A stretch of DNA of 64,000 nt from an uncultured marine group III euryarchaeote (GCA_902627615.1 CACOJW010000007.1:1-64000), one strand, 5' to 3'; counted from the first letter of the stretch, positions 54,125 to 63,443 are shown. Notes: generated from the sequence alone by a model not told the origin. Made by a program: numbers and translations.

Positions 54125-54698
54125 TTACCTCTGAAACTAGCATCCAAACATCTTGGAATATTTCTTCGGGTTTTCTTGTAGCATCTAAGATTTTAACGAT
54201 TGGATCATCGTTCAAATTTAGATAAGCAGCCCTAACTTTTTCTAAATGTTCTTCTTTTTCAAATTCGTCAGCTTCGCGGTGTCCGTGTACTCTTTCTAAC
54301 GCAGTTTTAACAGGTAAATCGAATACTAAAACAATGTTAGGAGTTGGAGCAAAATCATGTTTATTTCTTATGTAATCAACATCCAAGCCGCCGGCAACTT
54401 GATAGGCCATTGAGGAGTAATAGTAACGATCCATTAGAACAACAGTTCCTTGTTCTAAGGCAGGCTTTATTTTTTCTTTAACATGCTGCTTTCTATCTAG
54501 TATAAAAAAGTCCAAAATTTCTTCGTTTGTTGCTTTTATTTTCCCTTTTAAAACATCCCAAAGTTTTTGGCCATGAGGTTTATTTGTTGGTTCTTTCAAA
54601 ATAAGAGTTTTCTCGCCTTTTTCCTCCAATTTCTTTTGGAGTAATTTAATCTGAGTGGATTTACCACAACCGTCAATTCCTTCGAGATCTATAAGCAC
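54114..54698 (-). CDS. tmk: Thymidylate kinase
   Basis: Phosphorylates dTMP to dTDP. 194 residues; P-loop EGIDGCGKST near residue 6, LKEPTNKPHG near 34 (the DR/EPG-type motif), the DRYYYSSMAYQ motif near 92 that binds dTMP, and VFDLPVKTALERV near 125. GTG start (54698), because the ATG just upstream runs into a stop at once. The gene diverges from the methylthiotransferase with 47 bases between starts. Confidence 0.94.
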   Translation of the reverse strand: MLIDLEGIDGCGKSTQIKLLQKKLEEKGEKTLILKEPTNKPHGQKLWDVLKGKIKATNEEILDFFILDRKQHVKEKIKPALEQGTVVLMDRYYYSSMAYQVAGGLDVDYIRNKHDFAPTPNIVLVFDLPVKTALERVHGHREADEFEKEEHLEKVRAAYLNLNDDPIVKILDATRKPEEIFQDVWMLVSEVIDG

Positions 54699-54745
54699 TC
54701 ACATGGCAGAGGGAGGGCCTTAATTAGAGGAATTGTTAGAATAAC

Positions 54746-55969
54746 GTGTCAATTTGGTTTGAAGGTTATGGTTGCACGGCCAATCAAGGCGAGACGATTG
54801 AGATGAGAGATCGTGCTAATGAATTAGGCCACCGCATTGCTTCTAATCCCGAAATAGCAGAAACAATTGTCCTTGGAACTTGCACAGTTCTAGAATCTAC
54901 TCAAAATAAAATGGAGAAACGTATTTCTGAATTGATGGATCAAGGAAAGAATGTTATTGTTAGTGGTTGTATGGCAACTGCAGATTCAAAAGTATTAGGT
55001 GAAAAGTTTCCAGAGGCTCCTTTGATATCTCCGGGTGATTTAGAGGGTTTAGGAGATTTGATAGGCCGCGGAGGCTGTAAACCGGAAAAATTCGATTCGC
55101 CGCTAGCAGCAATATTGCCTATTTCCTCAGGATGTCTTGGTCGTTGTACTTATTGTGCAACAGTTAGAGCACGCGGTAGAGTAACTTCACGTTCTGTAAA
55201 TGACATTTTTTTTAAGGCTCAGTATGCAATAGATTCAGGTAGTAAAGAAATTCTTTTGACCTCACAAGATAATGGTGCTTTTGGTGCAGACAGTAATTCA
55301 AGCCTTGAATTTTTGTTAAGAGAATTATCGCATTTAGAGGGAGATTTCCGTTTGAGAGTGGGAATGTTAAATCCAATGCTTGTTTCTGGGCGTTCAGAGG
55401 CCATGGCCGAGGCCTGGGCAGATTCTAGAATTTACAAATTCATGCATTTACCTATTCAATCAGGTTCTCAAAAAATATTAGATTCTATGGTAAGAGATCA
55501 TACTCTTGATGAATTTTGGGAAGTAGTCAACGTTTTCCGAAAGTACTATCCTGAAATGATGATTATCACAGACATAATCACAGGATTTCCAGGAGAGACT
55601 GATCAAGATCATCAAGACACAGTAGATTTGTTAAATGCTCTATCTCCTGATTTAGTAAATGTCACTCGGTTCTCACCTAGAAAAGGTACGCCTGCTTCTA
55701 AGTATAAGCGAGTAAACGGCAGAATAGTTAAAAAACGTTCACGTGAATTAACAAGTCTTAGAAAAAAATTAGGGGCTAAGAGTTTCAAGAGGTTTGTAGG
55801 TAAACAAATTTCCATTTTGACAGTTGAAAATCAGAAAAAAGGTAGCACTCTTTGTAGAGATGACAATTATCGCCCAGTTATTTTGAAGAAAGAATTGCCT
55901 TTAGGTGAATTTCATGATGTTAGGATTACAGATTCTGAATACGGTTTTATGACTGCAGTTTTAGTTTAA
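54746..55969 (+). CDS. tRNA (t6A37) methylthiotransferase, archaeal MiaB-like
   Basis: Radical SAM enzyme that adds a methylthio group to t6A37 of tRNAs reading ANN codons (eukaryote/archaeal e-MtaB/CDKAL1 type). 407 residues: UPF0004 domain with cluster cysteines in EGYGCTANQGE (Cys10), LGTCTVLE (Cys44) and VSGCMA (Cys73); radical SAM motif SSGCLGRCTYCATVRARG near 127; and a C-terminal TRAM domain (RFVGKQISILTVE). GTG start. The lack of a longer insert and the phrase RARGRVTSR support MtaB over MiaB or RimO. Confidence 0.92.
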   Translation: MSIWFEGYGCTANQGETIEMRDRANELGHRIASNPEIAETIVLGTCTVLESTQNKMEKRISELMDQGKNVIVSGCMATADSKVLGEKFPEAPLISPGDLEGLGDLIGRGGCKPEKFDSPLAAILPISSGCLGRCTYCATVRARGRVTSRSVNDIFFKAQYAIDSGSKEILLTSQDNGAFGADSNSSLEFLLRELSHLEGDFRLRVGMLNPMLVSGRSEAMAEAWADSRIYKFMHLPIQSGSQKILDSMVRDHTLDEFWEVVNVFRKYYPEMMIITDIITGFPGETDQDHQDTVDLLNALSPDLVNVTRFSPRKGTPASKYKRVNGRIVKKRSRELTSLRKKLGAKSFKRFVGKQISILTVENQKKGSTLCRDDNYRPVILKKELPLGEFHDVRITDSEYGFMTAVLV

Positions 55970-56011
55970 GATGATAGTAAAATACTAATATACAGGTTTT
56001 TCTACAAAATT

Positions 56012-56128
56012 ATGCCGAAAGAATTTAAAGCATTTATCAAAGGCAAGCCGGTAAAGATGATTAAGGATCCTAAAACGGGCCAAGAGAAGTGGGTTCCTAT
56101 AATCGAAGAAGCTGAAGCACAAGAATAG
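56012..56128 (+). CDS. 38-residue basic small protein
   Basis: Begins MPKEFKAFIKGKPVKMIKDP and ends in a short acidic helix (IIEEAEAQE). A TATA-like ctaatata at 55985-55992 is about 24 bases before the ATG, fitting a leaderless small gene between the methylthiotransferase and lysE. The composition is protein-like and unlike the AT-rich spacers. No family recognised. Confidence 0.5.
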   Translation: MPKEFKAFIKGKPVKMIKDPKTGQEKWVPIIEEAEAQE

Positions 56129-56139
56129 GCATACTTTCT

Positions 56140-56745
56140 TTGAATATTGCCTTTTTATCAGGATTTTTTCTAAGTTTATCATTAATTGTGGCTATTGGGC
56201 CTCAGAATGCATTTGTTCTACGTCAAGGCCTGATGAGGGAACATGTGCTTCCAATAGTTCTTTTCTGCACGTTGTCAGATATAATATTGATAACTTTAGG
56301 AGTTTTTGGTTTTGGAGTTGTTGTATCTGAATTAACATGGTTGTCAAAATATATGTTTTTTGTTGGAGGAATATGGTTAACTATGTATGGGATTTTACGA
56401 ATCAAAGAAGCATATATTGCAGACAGCTATCTCGAAAATTTGAATTCGGATAAAACCACTTTAAAATTGGCATTGACTAATTGTGCAGCTTTAACTTGGT
56501 TTAATCCTCATGTTTATATCGATACTTTGATTTTAATAGGAACAGTTTCTGTTAAGTATGAAGATGATTTATTTTTTTGTGCAGGTGCAGGTCTTGCCAG
56601 CCTTTTGTTCTTCTTTTCATTGGGATTTGGTGCGAGAATTTTATCGCCGCTAATGGGTTCTCGTAAAGCTTGGCAAGTGCTAGATGCAATTATTGCCATA
56701 ATTATGTTTGTTATCGCTTATTCTATGTTTTCCGAGTCATTCTAA
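56140..56745 (+). CDS. LysE/ArgO-family amino acid exporter
   Basis: 201-residue membrane protein with six helices. Family motif IVAIGPQNAFVLRQGLMREH near residue 16, FCTLSDIILITLGVFG near 44, and ALTNCAALTWFNPHVYIDT near 110, all typical of LysE and ArgO, which export basic amino acids. TTG start, 11 bases after the small-protein stop. The exact substrate is not certain. Confidence 0.93.
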   Translation: MNIAFLSGFFLSLSLIVAIGPQNAFVLRQGLMREHVLPIVLFCTLSDIILITLGVFGFGVVVSELTWLSKYMFFVGGIWLTMYGILRIKEAYIADSYLENLNSDKTTLKLALTNCAALTWFNPHVYIDTLILIGTVSVKYEDDLFFCAGAGLASLLFFFSLGFGARILSPLMGSRKAWQVLDAIIAIIMFVIAYSMFSESF

Positions 56746-56771
56746 AGTAGTGCAGCTTAATTCATCTACAG

Positions 56772-57431
56772 ATGAAATATACGGCATTGACTTTAACTTC
56801 TGAGAAATATTTTGACCGTTATGCTAAATTTATTTCTGAAGCAGATGGTACTCCACAGAGAATAACTTCACCTGAAGAATTAGACAATTATGAGGTTTTA
56901 GTTTTGTCAGGCGGAGGGGATATGGGAGTTAAAAGTGGAGCTTACGGAGATCAAACTGAGGATTTACCAATAAGTGGGGTTAATGACGATAGGGACGATT
57001 TAGAAAAGAAACTTCTTGATAGGGCCTTTGAAAGAAAGATGCCTGTCTTAGGAATATGCAGAGGTATGCAAGTTATGAACGTTTTCTTGGGTGGTACTCT
57101 TTGGCCAGATATCGGTCAAGGAGGATTCAATGGAGAGATTCATCGCGAGGGTGAGGGCGGTGAACCTCCAATAGGAGATATACCTCATTGGACTGAGATG
57201 GAAGGCAAAGAGTTTGAAGTGACTAGTCATCATCATCAGGGAGTTCGTCAATTAGGTAAAAATCTTCAAGTAATTTCTAAATCATCGGATGGTATGATTG
57301 AAGCTGTAAAACATGAGACTTTACCTTGGTTTGCCGTTCAATGGCATCCGGAAAGAACTTCCGAAGGCCTTGGTAGGGCGTTACCCAGAGAGTGGCTCAG
57401 AAAAGAACTTCAAAGATGTACAAACAAATAG
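56772..57431 (+). CDS. Class I glutamine amidotransferase-like peptidase C26
   Basis: Gamma-glutamyl-gamma-aminobutyrate hydrolase-type enzyme (PuuD-like), 219 residues. The nucleophile elbow is LGICRGMQVMN near residue 93 (Cys), oxyanion-type motif LSGGGDMG near 45, and the His-x-Glu pair is in FAVQWHPERT near 193. It hydrolyses a gamma-glutamyl amide; the true substrate is unknown. Its last 16 bases overlap the next gene. Confidence 0.88.
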   Translation: MKYTALTLTSEKYFDRYAKFISEADGTPQRITSPEELDNYEVLVLSGGGDMGVKSGAYGDQTEDLPISGVNDDRDDLEKKLLDRAFERKMPVLGICRGMQVMNVFLGGTLWPDIGQGGFNGEIHREGEGGEPPIGDIPHWTEMEGKEFEVTSHHHQGVRQLGKNLQVISKSSDGMIEAVKHETLPWFAVQWHPERTSEGLGRALPREWLRKELQRCTNK

Positions 57432-58243
57432 TATTATTGGGAAATGCACAGGATGCTGGCCGTCCACAAATTGGATGTAACCAAAAATGCTGTACAGACG
57501 CCAGACTTGATTTAAATTTATCTAGAATGCCAGTATGTTTAGGTCTTAAAGGAGAAAGTTTCGGCCTCGTTGAAGTTACAAGACGTGTGGGGAATCAGAT
57601 ATTTTTACTTGGTAATCCTGAAATTTCAGAAGTATGGTTAAGTCATGCTCATTTAGGACACATAGAGGGACTAGGTCAATTTGGTAAAGAGGCGTTTAAT
57701 TCTAAAAATATTAAACTAAGATGTTCGTCATTAGTGGTTGATTACGTAATGAAGCATCCAATTTGGAAAAAACTAATTGAACGAGGCAATTTCACTTTCG
57801 ATAAATTTCAGACAGACAGAATAGTTCCAATCGAAGTACCTCATAGAGCTCAAGATTTTGATACACATGCGTTTTATTTCAAAGGAGAAAATAATAAAAT
57901 TTTATTTTTACCAGATCATGATAGCTGGGAGAAAACTTTGGATTTTGTGGGTTATGAAAATCCCATGGAATGGTTTAATTCATTAGGTTGTACTGTAGTT
58001 CTTTTAGATGGAACGTTCTGGCACTCAGATGAGCTTAAAGGCAGAGTTCAGTCTAACGTTCCTCATCCACCAGTTAGGGAGACGTTGGATTTAATCGGTA
58101 AAAGGCGAGAGGGCAATCCCCGAATAGTGTTCATACATCTTAATCATACAAATCCCCTTCATTATCCAGATTCAGAAGAATATCTTGAATTGATTAATCT
58201 AGGATGGGAAGTTGGAGAAGAAGGTATGGAGTTTAATCTTTAA
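57416..58243 (+). CDS. PqqB-like metallo-beta-lactamase-fold hydrolase
   Basis: 275-residue protein of the PqqB-like branch of the metallo-beta-lactamase fold. N-terminal signature LLGNAQDAGRPQIGCNQKCC near residue 6, including the C-x3-C-C cluster, then the metal motif SHAHLGHIEGLGQFG near 73, where the usual Asp of HxHxDH is Gly as in PqqB relatives, and later FLPDHDSW near 163 and FIHLNHTNP near 238. No other PQQ gene is visible, so it is unlikely to make PQQ. The ATG at 57416 is preferred over 57392 because it gives the family N-terminus (MYKQIVLLGNAQD). Confidence 0.82.
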   Translation: MYKQIVLLGNAQDAGRPQIGCNQKCCTDARLDLNLSRMPVCLGLKGESFGLVEVTRRVGNQIFLLGNPEISEVWLSHAHLGHIEGLGQFGKEAFNSKNIKLRCSSLVVDYVMKHPIWKKLIERGNFTFDKFQTDRIVPIEVPHRAQDFDTHAFYFKGENNKILFLPDHDSWEKTLDFVGYENPMEWFNSLGCTVVLLDGTFWHSDELKGRVQSNVPHPPVRETLDLIGKRREGNPRIVFIHLNHTNPLHYPDSEEYLELINLGWEVGEEGMEFNL

Positions 58244-58893
58244 TGCTCACAAAAATAAAGAATTTCCTTCATATTACGATTTTAATGAATATATATTCAT
58301 TTCGAAATTTATTGACAGGAAATGGTGCAGTATGGTTGAAATTAGATACTACTGATCTTGAGAGTATGTCAGAAAAGATAGTAAGGCATAAATCACTCCA
58401 ATTAGATAGTAAGAAAGTATTAGATTTAGGTTGTGGAACAGGAACTATGCTGCATTATTTGCAAAGAGAAAAAAATTGTTCCCCTTATGGTGTAGACGTA
58501 ATACGACTCAACATTCATCAATGTCGTAAAAAAATGGAAAGTGGTAATTTTTACCGACAAGACATAATAAAATATTTAGATGAAACAACAGATAAATTTG
58601 ATCTGATTATATTATATGGTGTGATTGGTTGTTTTCCAGTAAGTAAGCAAAGGGAAATAATAGATAAAATTTCTAAATTAATGAATAAAGGGAGTGTCCT
58701 ATGGATAGGTGCAAATATTTATGAAGATTCTAATTACAAATTCCAAACCTATCCAGTTCCTCGAGGATTCTATGAGGATATATGTACTGAAAATTCTTCG
58801 CTCGAGTTAGAGGAAATAGAAGAAAAAGATATTTTTGGAAAAGTTAAGTATGATCAAGACCAGACTACTGTTTTTTTGACAAAAGCCGTTTAG
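58243..58893 (+). CDS. SAM-dependent class I methyltransferase
   Basis: 216 residues. Motif I is VLDLGCGTGTMLHYL near 59 and the acidic residue of motif II is in YGVDVIR near 82; motif III-like DLIILYGVIGCFP near 116. The acceptor cannot be told. The start overlaps the PqqB-like stop (TAATG); ATGs at codons 15 and 36 are also possible. The 3' end overlaps the convergent lipoprotein gene by 29 bases. Confidence 0.82.
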   Translation: MLTKIKNFLHITILMNIYSFRNLLTGNGAVWLKLDTTDLESMSEKIVRHKSLQLDSKKVLDLGCGTGTMLHYLQREKNCSPYGVDVIRLNIHQCRKKMESGNFYRQDIIKYLDETTDKFDLIILYGVIGCFPVSKQREIIDKISKLMNKGSVLWIGANIYEDSNYKFQTYPVPRGFYEDICTENSSLELEEIEEKDIFGKVKYDQDQTTVFLTKAV

Positions 58894-60478
58894 CCCTCGG
58901 AGTAACGAAAAGGGCCATAAATGAAGCAGGGATAAACGAATTATTCATATTTCTAACTTCTTCAACCAGAGGATAAAATTCAGTCAAGTTTCCTACAGAT
59001 TCGTAGAGACTTGGCCCATTGCCTAGATAATACATGGATCCCAGCCTATCCCTTGAATTTGATGCAGTAGTATCGTTTCCAGATGCGCAAGTTCCAGTGC
59101 AACCATCTGCAAAAGCTATGTAGACTCTACCTTCCAAATCAATATGCAAATCATTAAAGTCCAGAAGATTGCGATTGGATCCACCTTCATTTGAGCGGCA
59201 ATCACCGCTGTTTAAACAGATACTTCCAACTTGTACAGGATCTAGCGAGACTTTTTGTGTGTGAAATATGGGATTATCATCTAATGCATTAAGGCTGTAA
59301 GTAACATAGAGGTAATGACTAACATTTGTGGTAGCATAGTGTGCGTTTCCATCCCATGGTTGTCCATCAATATCGGGTTTATCTAATTCATCTGCATCTT
59401 CACTACCAAGGTAAGTGATTGCTATTCTTCCAGGATCGCCAGCAGAGGTGTGTGGGAATGTAGCTGAAATAACTTCAATTGGACTTATTCGAATACTTTT
59501 TTGATTCCAAGTGTCGCCAGAGTCTATACTTGTCGACATGTATACTCCTTGATCGCTTCCAACCCATATGTTGTACGCATTAGATTCAGTATCTGTTGCA
59601 ACTTCTCCATTTTTACGTATACTTGGTGTACCTACATCTTCACCCATGTAACGTTCTTCCCAACTGTATCCATTATCTTTAGAAAAAATAATGGTTGGTG
59701 TAGCAACTCTAGGAGGTAAATAAACAGTACCATCAGGTGCCGTAGTAATAGCTCCATGCAATCCACCATTGGAAGTAGCTAAACCTACAATTTGTCCCCC
59801 AGCTTCAAATGTAGCACCTCCGTCAAAGCTAGTAAAACAGAAAATTCCTGCTATTTTATTATAGCAAAAGTATACTGCAGTTTCGTAGAGGTTTGAACTG
59901 AGGCTTCCTAACGCCCCATAACCTTCGTCAGTCCATGGTCCAGAACCTAGTTTAATATGGTCATTTAGGGGCGTTGTTCCAGAATCATGAGGATTTCCAG
60001 CCCAGCTTTCTCCATCATTATCAGACCAACCTACCCACGTTGTTTGGAGTCCCATCATATGAATATTGAATACTCTATCAGTTATTGGATCGACCCATCC
60101 GTACGGATCATTTGTAAAAGGCGCTTGTGTTATGTCTCTTGTATTTTCCCATGTTTGCCCATAATCGCATGAACGCATTGGCTTCTCAAATGCAATGAAA
60201 AAGATACATCCACTAGATGTAACTCCAATACTTGGCTCAGCACCCTGCTCACCCACATTACTAAAAACAAAATCCATAGCTAATGGTTCAACATTTACTG
60301 CAGTTCCGTTTGCTCCTGTAACGAAGATTCCGTCAGGAAGAGTAGTGTCTTCAATCACAACCTCTTTTTCAGCTTCATCTTCAAGACAACCAGTTGTGCT
60401 TGTTATTACTAGAATGAAACAAATTAAGAGTACTTGTAAAGGGAGTTTTATTTTTTTCACTTTATTTGTCGTGTACAT
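58865..60478 (-). CDS. Lipoprotein with Asp-box (BNR) beta-propeller
   Basis: 537-residue secreted protein. The N-terminus has a basic region, a hydrophobic helix and the lipobox-like TSTTGC (Cys about 31), so it is probably lipid-anchored outside. The mature part contains at least five Asp-box motifs of the S-x-D-x-G-x-T-W type: SCDYGQTW near 108, SDNDGESW near 155, SFDGGATF near 220, SKDNGYSW near 267 and SIDSGDTW near 313. This indicates a six-bladed propeller as in sialidases, but the sialidase Arg triad cannot be placed by eye, so I do not call it an enzyme. It begins 2 bases after the reductase stop. Confidence 0.82.
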   Translation of the reverse strand: MYTTNKVKKIKLPLQVLLICFILVITSTTGCLEDEAEKEVVIEDTTLPDGIFVTGANGTAVNVEPLAMDFVFSNVGEQGAEPSIGVTSSGCIFFIAFEKPMRSCDYGQTWENTRDITQAPFTNDPYGWVDPITDRVFNIHMMGLQTTWVGWSDNDGESWAGNPHDSGTTPLNDHIKLGSGPWTDEGYGALGSLSSNLYETAVYFCYNKIAGIFCFTSFDGGATFEAGGQIVGLATSNGGLHGAITTAPDGTVYLPPRVATPTIIFSKDNGYSWEERYMGEDVGTPSIRKNGEVATDTESNAYNIWVGSDQGVYMSTSIDSGDTWNQKSIRISPIEVISATFPHTSAGDPGRIAITYLGSEDADELDKPDIDGQPWDGNAHYATTNVSHYLYVTYSLNALDDNPIFHTQKVSLDPVQVGSICLNSGDCRSNEGGSNRNLLDFNDLHIDLEGRVYIAFADGCTGTCASGNDTTASNSRDRLGSMYYLGNGPSLYESVGNLTEFYPLVEEVRNMNNSFIPASFMALFVTPRAKRLLSKKQ

Positions 60479-60480
60479 GA

Positions 60481-61740
60481 TTACCAGCCGTAAGTTTCAG
60501 TAACTTTTAGACTTGCTTTAATTTTTAAAAGTTTTCCAGCCATTGGAATTAAATCAGGATTTTTGATTAGGATACCTAGCATTTTGTGCCAAGGAAGATT
60601 AGAGTAATTCCGACCGTCATATATGTCTCCAATGAGATTCAAAGTCCTTTTATCAAGAGAATAAATCAATTTCGATTGGTCAACAAATTTTTGTTGAGTC
60701 CACGGTTGTCTTTTTAATATTCGGTCATACCAAATATGAGATTCTAAATCAGGATGTAATGACTTACCGCAAGAATCCCAATATTTTCCTCTTAATTCAT
60801 GGCAATTTATAGAGTGTGATGGTGGAACTAATTTTCCAGTTCCTAGTTCATTACGAATTGCTATTGCAGCGTATTCTCCAGACAGCATACCAACATGGAC
60901 ACCTCCTTTGGTTATAGGATTTGTTAATCCCGCAGAATCTCCTACAACATAGGCATCTTTTGTAGAGAATTGGGGAATTGGACCATCTCTCGGTATTAAT
61001 CCTCCGTTTTGGCGATCACCTAAATCATTTTTTATTCTTTTATCTGGATCAACACTCATATATTCCTTACAGAAATGGTCAAGACCTTTTTTTGCACCAT
61101 TTGTAGCTACAATTCCTACATTAAAAATATCATCTCTGGGAAAAACCCAAATGTACCCATCTGCAAAGACAGGGTCTATGTAGAAATCAAAGTAATCAGT
61201 TTCAGGAAAATCTACATCACTGGTTTTAAATTTATACTGTAAGCCAGGCAATAATCTGTCTCTTTCGTTTCCTTTCAATCCAACCTGTTTAACTATGTTA
61301 GGTACTCTTCCTTCAGCTATCACCAACTGTTTTGCTTCGACAATTTTTTCTTCCTTTGAAAATAAACTCCAATTTCCATTTTCCTTTGTTACTTTTGTAA
61401 TCCTCAAACCTTCGTGTCTCTCAGCACCTGCAGCTACAGCATCATCTGAGATAGTCCTGTCAAGCCCCCAACGATGTATGGAGTATCCCGGTGACATCAA
61501 GCCTACGGATTTTCCATTGGGCATTCTTATTCGATTACCTTTAACTTCTCTTATCGCCCAATTTCCTACAGGATAATTTGTATGTTTTAGAGCTACCTTG
61601 CCCAACCCCTCTCCGCAGTGTATTGGATCACCTACTCGCTTTTTTCGATCGAATGTAACAACTGAGTGCCCGGCTTCAGCAAGTCTAAGTGCGGCCATGC
61701 CTCCAGCAGGCCCCTGCCCAATTACAGCTACATCATGCAT
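60481..61740 (-). CDS. Geranylgeranyl reductase family flavoprotein
   Basis: FAD-dependent reductase of 419 residues, related to digeranylgeranylglycerophospholipid reductase, which saturates archaeal lipid chains. The FAD motif VIGQGPAGGMAALRLAEAG is at residue 5, DRKKRVGDPIHCGEGLG near 31 (the Cys of the CxxG/E loop), and AYVVGDSAGLTNPITKGGV near 260 matches the second FAD site. It could alternatively act on another polyprenyl substrate. It lies in a minus-strand run with the nitrilase and the Asp-box lipoprotein. Confidence 0.87.
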   Translation of the reverse strand: MHDVAVIGQGPAGGMAALRLAEAGHSVVTFDRKKRVGDPIHCGEGLGKVALKHTNYPVGNWAIREVKGNRIRMPNGKSVGLMSPGYSIHRWGLDRTISDDAVAAGAERHEGLRITKVTKENGNWSLFSKEEKIVEAKQLVIAEGRVPNIVKQVGLKGNERDRLLPGLQYKFKTSDVDFPETDYFDFYIDPVFADGYIWVFPRDDIFNVGIVATNGAKKGLDHFCKEYMSVDPDKRIKNDLGDRQNGGLIPRDGPIPQFSTKDAYVVGDSAGLTNPITKGGVHVGMLSGEYAAIAIRNELGTGKLVPPSHSINCHELRGKYWDSCGKSLHPDLESHIWYDRILKRQPWTQQKFVDQSKLIYSLDKRTLNLIGDIYDGRNYSNLPWHKMLGILIKNPDLIPMAGKLLKIKASLKVTETYGW

Positions 61741-61772
61741 GCAAGAATCTGATTGAGCCCAGATAATAAGAG

Positions 61773-62567
61773 CTACTGTTTTTTCTTAGAGTCTCTTAAA
61801 ACAGGTCTTGCTTCTCTAAATGAGGCAATATCTTCTAAATTTAATTCACAGGTTATTACGCCTTCTTCAAAGCTAGGAATTTCAGCAATAGTTTTCCCTC
61901 TTGGATCTACAACAGCAGATTCTCCTGCAAATGTCAAACTTCCTTGAGTCCCTATGTTATTTGAATATACATAGAAGCACGTAGTTTCAATAGCTCTTGC
62001 AGGTAACATTCTGTGAAACAAAGGTCTTGAAGTAGTGGGGCTTGCAGATATATTAATTATGATATCAGCTCCATTTAGTGCTAGTCCTGAGGAAGCCTCA
62101 GGGAAGAAGATATCGTAACAAACTTGTATTCCTACTCTCCCAAAAGGCAATTCAAAAACAGGTGTTTGGTCTCCTTCACCAAAGAATATTTTTTCTTCAA
62201 ACGGGCCAAAATTTGGTAAGAATTGTTTACGATAATGTCCAATGTATCCTTCAGGGCTTGAGATAATGGCTGAATTGAATAGAGACTTTCCATCTCTTTC
62301 TACAATTCCAGATATAATGTGGATATTATATTTTTTAGCTAATTCATTGATTCCTTTTTGAGCAATGCCGTTACCAGGTATTTCTTCTGCAACTTTGCTG
62401 TAATTATCTCTTAAATTATATCCCGTTACGAATAATTCTGGAAATACTATTAAGTCAATTTCTTTATCGTGTTTTTTTTTACTCTCTTTAATTAGTGCCT
62501 CCATAATCTCAAGGTTTTTTGAAATGTCTCCTAGAATAATTGGAGCTTGACCTATTGCTAAATGCAT
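61773..62567 (-). CDS. Carbon-nitrogen hydrolase (nitrilase superfamily)
   Basis: 265 residues with the catalytic Glu-Lys-Cys: PELFVTG near 44 (Glu), YRKQFLPNFGPFEE near 112 (Lys) and QVCYDIFFPEA near 148 (Cys). Amidase activity is expected, but the substrate is not. The frame extends to 62624; I chose the ATG at 62567 because a tctattatta box (62588-62597) lies 25 bases upstream and the protein then begins with the family's MHLAIGQAPIILG. It diverges from nadE. In many NadE enzymes a nitrilase domain makes ammonia from glutamine, so this protein could be its separate glutaminase, or be unrelated. Confidence 0.87.
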   Translation of the reverse strand: MHLAIGQAPIILGDISKNLEIMEALIKESKKKHDKEIDLIVFPELFVTGYNLRDNYSKVAEEIPGNGIAQKGINELAKKYNIHIISGIVERDGKSLFNSAIISSPEGYIGHYRKQFLPNFGPFEEKIFFGEGDQTPVFELPFGRVGIQVCYDIFFPEASSGLALNGADIIINISASPTTSRPLFHRMLPARAIETTCFYVYSNNIGTQGSLTFAGESAVVDPRGKTIAEIPSFEEGVITCELNLEDIASFREARPVLRDSKKKQ

Positions 62568-62639
62568 AATGCCCATTTGACCCCTGTAATAATAGATACT
62601 ATTGCTTAATTTCAATAAGGGCATTCCGTTGATTGAATC

Positions 62640-63443
62640 GTGAAGTTACTACCAGATACTTTGACAATAATGCAAAAGTTTATTCAAACACGTGTAAAAG
62701 ATGCTGCCGCAGACGGTGTGGTTTTAGGTTTATCGGGAGGAATTGATTCAGCAACTACACTGTCCTTGGCAGTTTCAGCATTAGGCGCGGAAAATGTAAG
62801 TGGGCTGATTATGCCTTTTAAGGATTCGGAATCGATTACTCTAGCATTAGATCATGCAAATTCCCTTTCTGTTGAGACTAAAACTTATGATATCTCAGAA
62901 ATTGTTAATTCATATAAAGGTATCAGTAACTCTTTCATCAACAAGAATTCGGAAGGTAATCTTCACTCACGAATTAGGATGTCTCTTTTGTATGGCGAGG
63001 CATTCTCCTCCACCAATTTGGTAATAGGTACTTCTAATAAATCTGAGCTTTTGGTTGGTTATTACACTAAGTGGGGAGATGGAGCCTCGGATTTTTTGCC
63101 TTTGGGTGATTTGTATAAATCACAAGTTTATACGCTGGCCAAAAAATTAGAAGTTCCAGACAATATCTTACAGAGGGTACCTACTGCAGAACTTTGGGAA
63201 GGTCAGAGCGATGAGGAAGAACTTGGAATATCTTACAAAACACTCGACAAGATATTGTTAGGTTTAGAGCGCCAAACACCTATGTCTGTCATTTCTTCAA
63301 AGACTGGAATAGATATAGATTCAGTTTCTAGAATAGACGCATTAGTAAAATCTACGATACACAAACGTATTTTCCCTCCAGTGTGTAAAATTGGCCGTAG
63401 AACAGTGGGTTTAGACTGGCGCGAAACCATAGGAAGTAAATAA
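62640..63443 (+). CDS. nadE: NAD synthetase NadE (ammonia-type, short)
   Basis: Amidates nicotinic acid adenine dinucleotide to NAD+, last step of NAD synthesis. 267 residues, the synthetase domain alone, without a fused glutaminase. ATP pyrophosphatase loop VVLGLSGGIDSATT near 27, IMPFKDS near 58, GTSNKSELLVGYYTKWGDGA near 130 and the C-terminal KIGRRTVGLDWR. Start codon is GTG; an ATG at 62670 is possible but would cut the first helix. Confidence 0.93.
   Translation: MKLLPDTLTIMQKFIQTRVKDAAADGVVLGLSGGIDSATTLSLAVSALGAENVSGLIMPFKDSESITLALDHANSLSVETKTYDISEIVNSYKGISNSFINKNSEGNLHSRIRMSLLYGEAFSSTNLVIGTSNKSELLVGYYTKWGDGASDFLPLGDLYKSQVYTLAKKLEVPDNILQRVPTAELWEGQSDEEELGISYKTLDKILLGLERQTPMSVISSKTGIDIDSVSRIDALVKSTIHKRIFPPVCKIGRRTVGLDWRETIGSK

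Noticed and set aside
55985-56182. 65-residue minus-strand ORF opposite the 38-residue protein
   Set aside because: Its start lies inside lysE, and it has no promoter at the right distance; the plus-strand frame is better supported.
57416-58243. PQQ biosynthesis protein PqqB
   Set aside because: No other pqq gene is present and many PqqB-like proteins lack that role, so only the fold is assigned.
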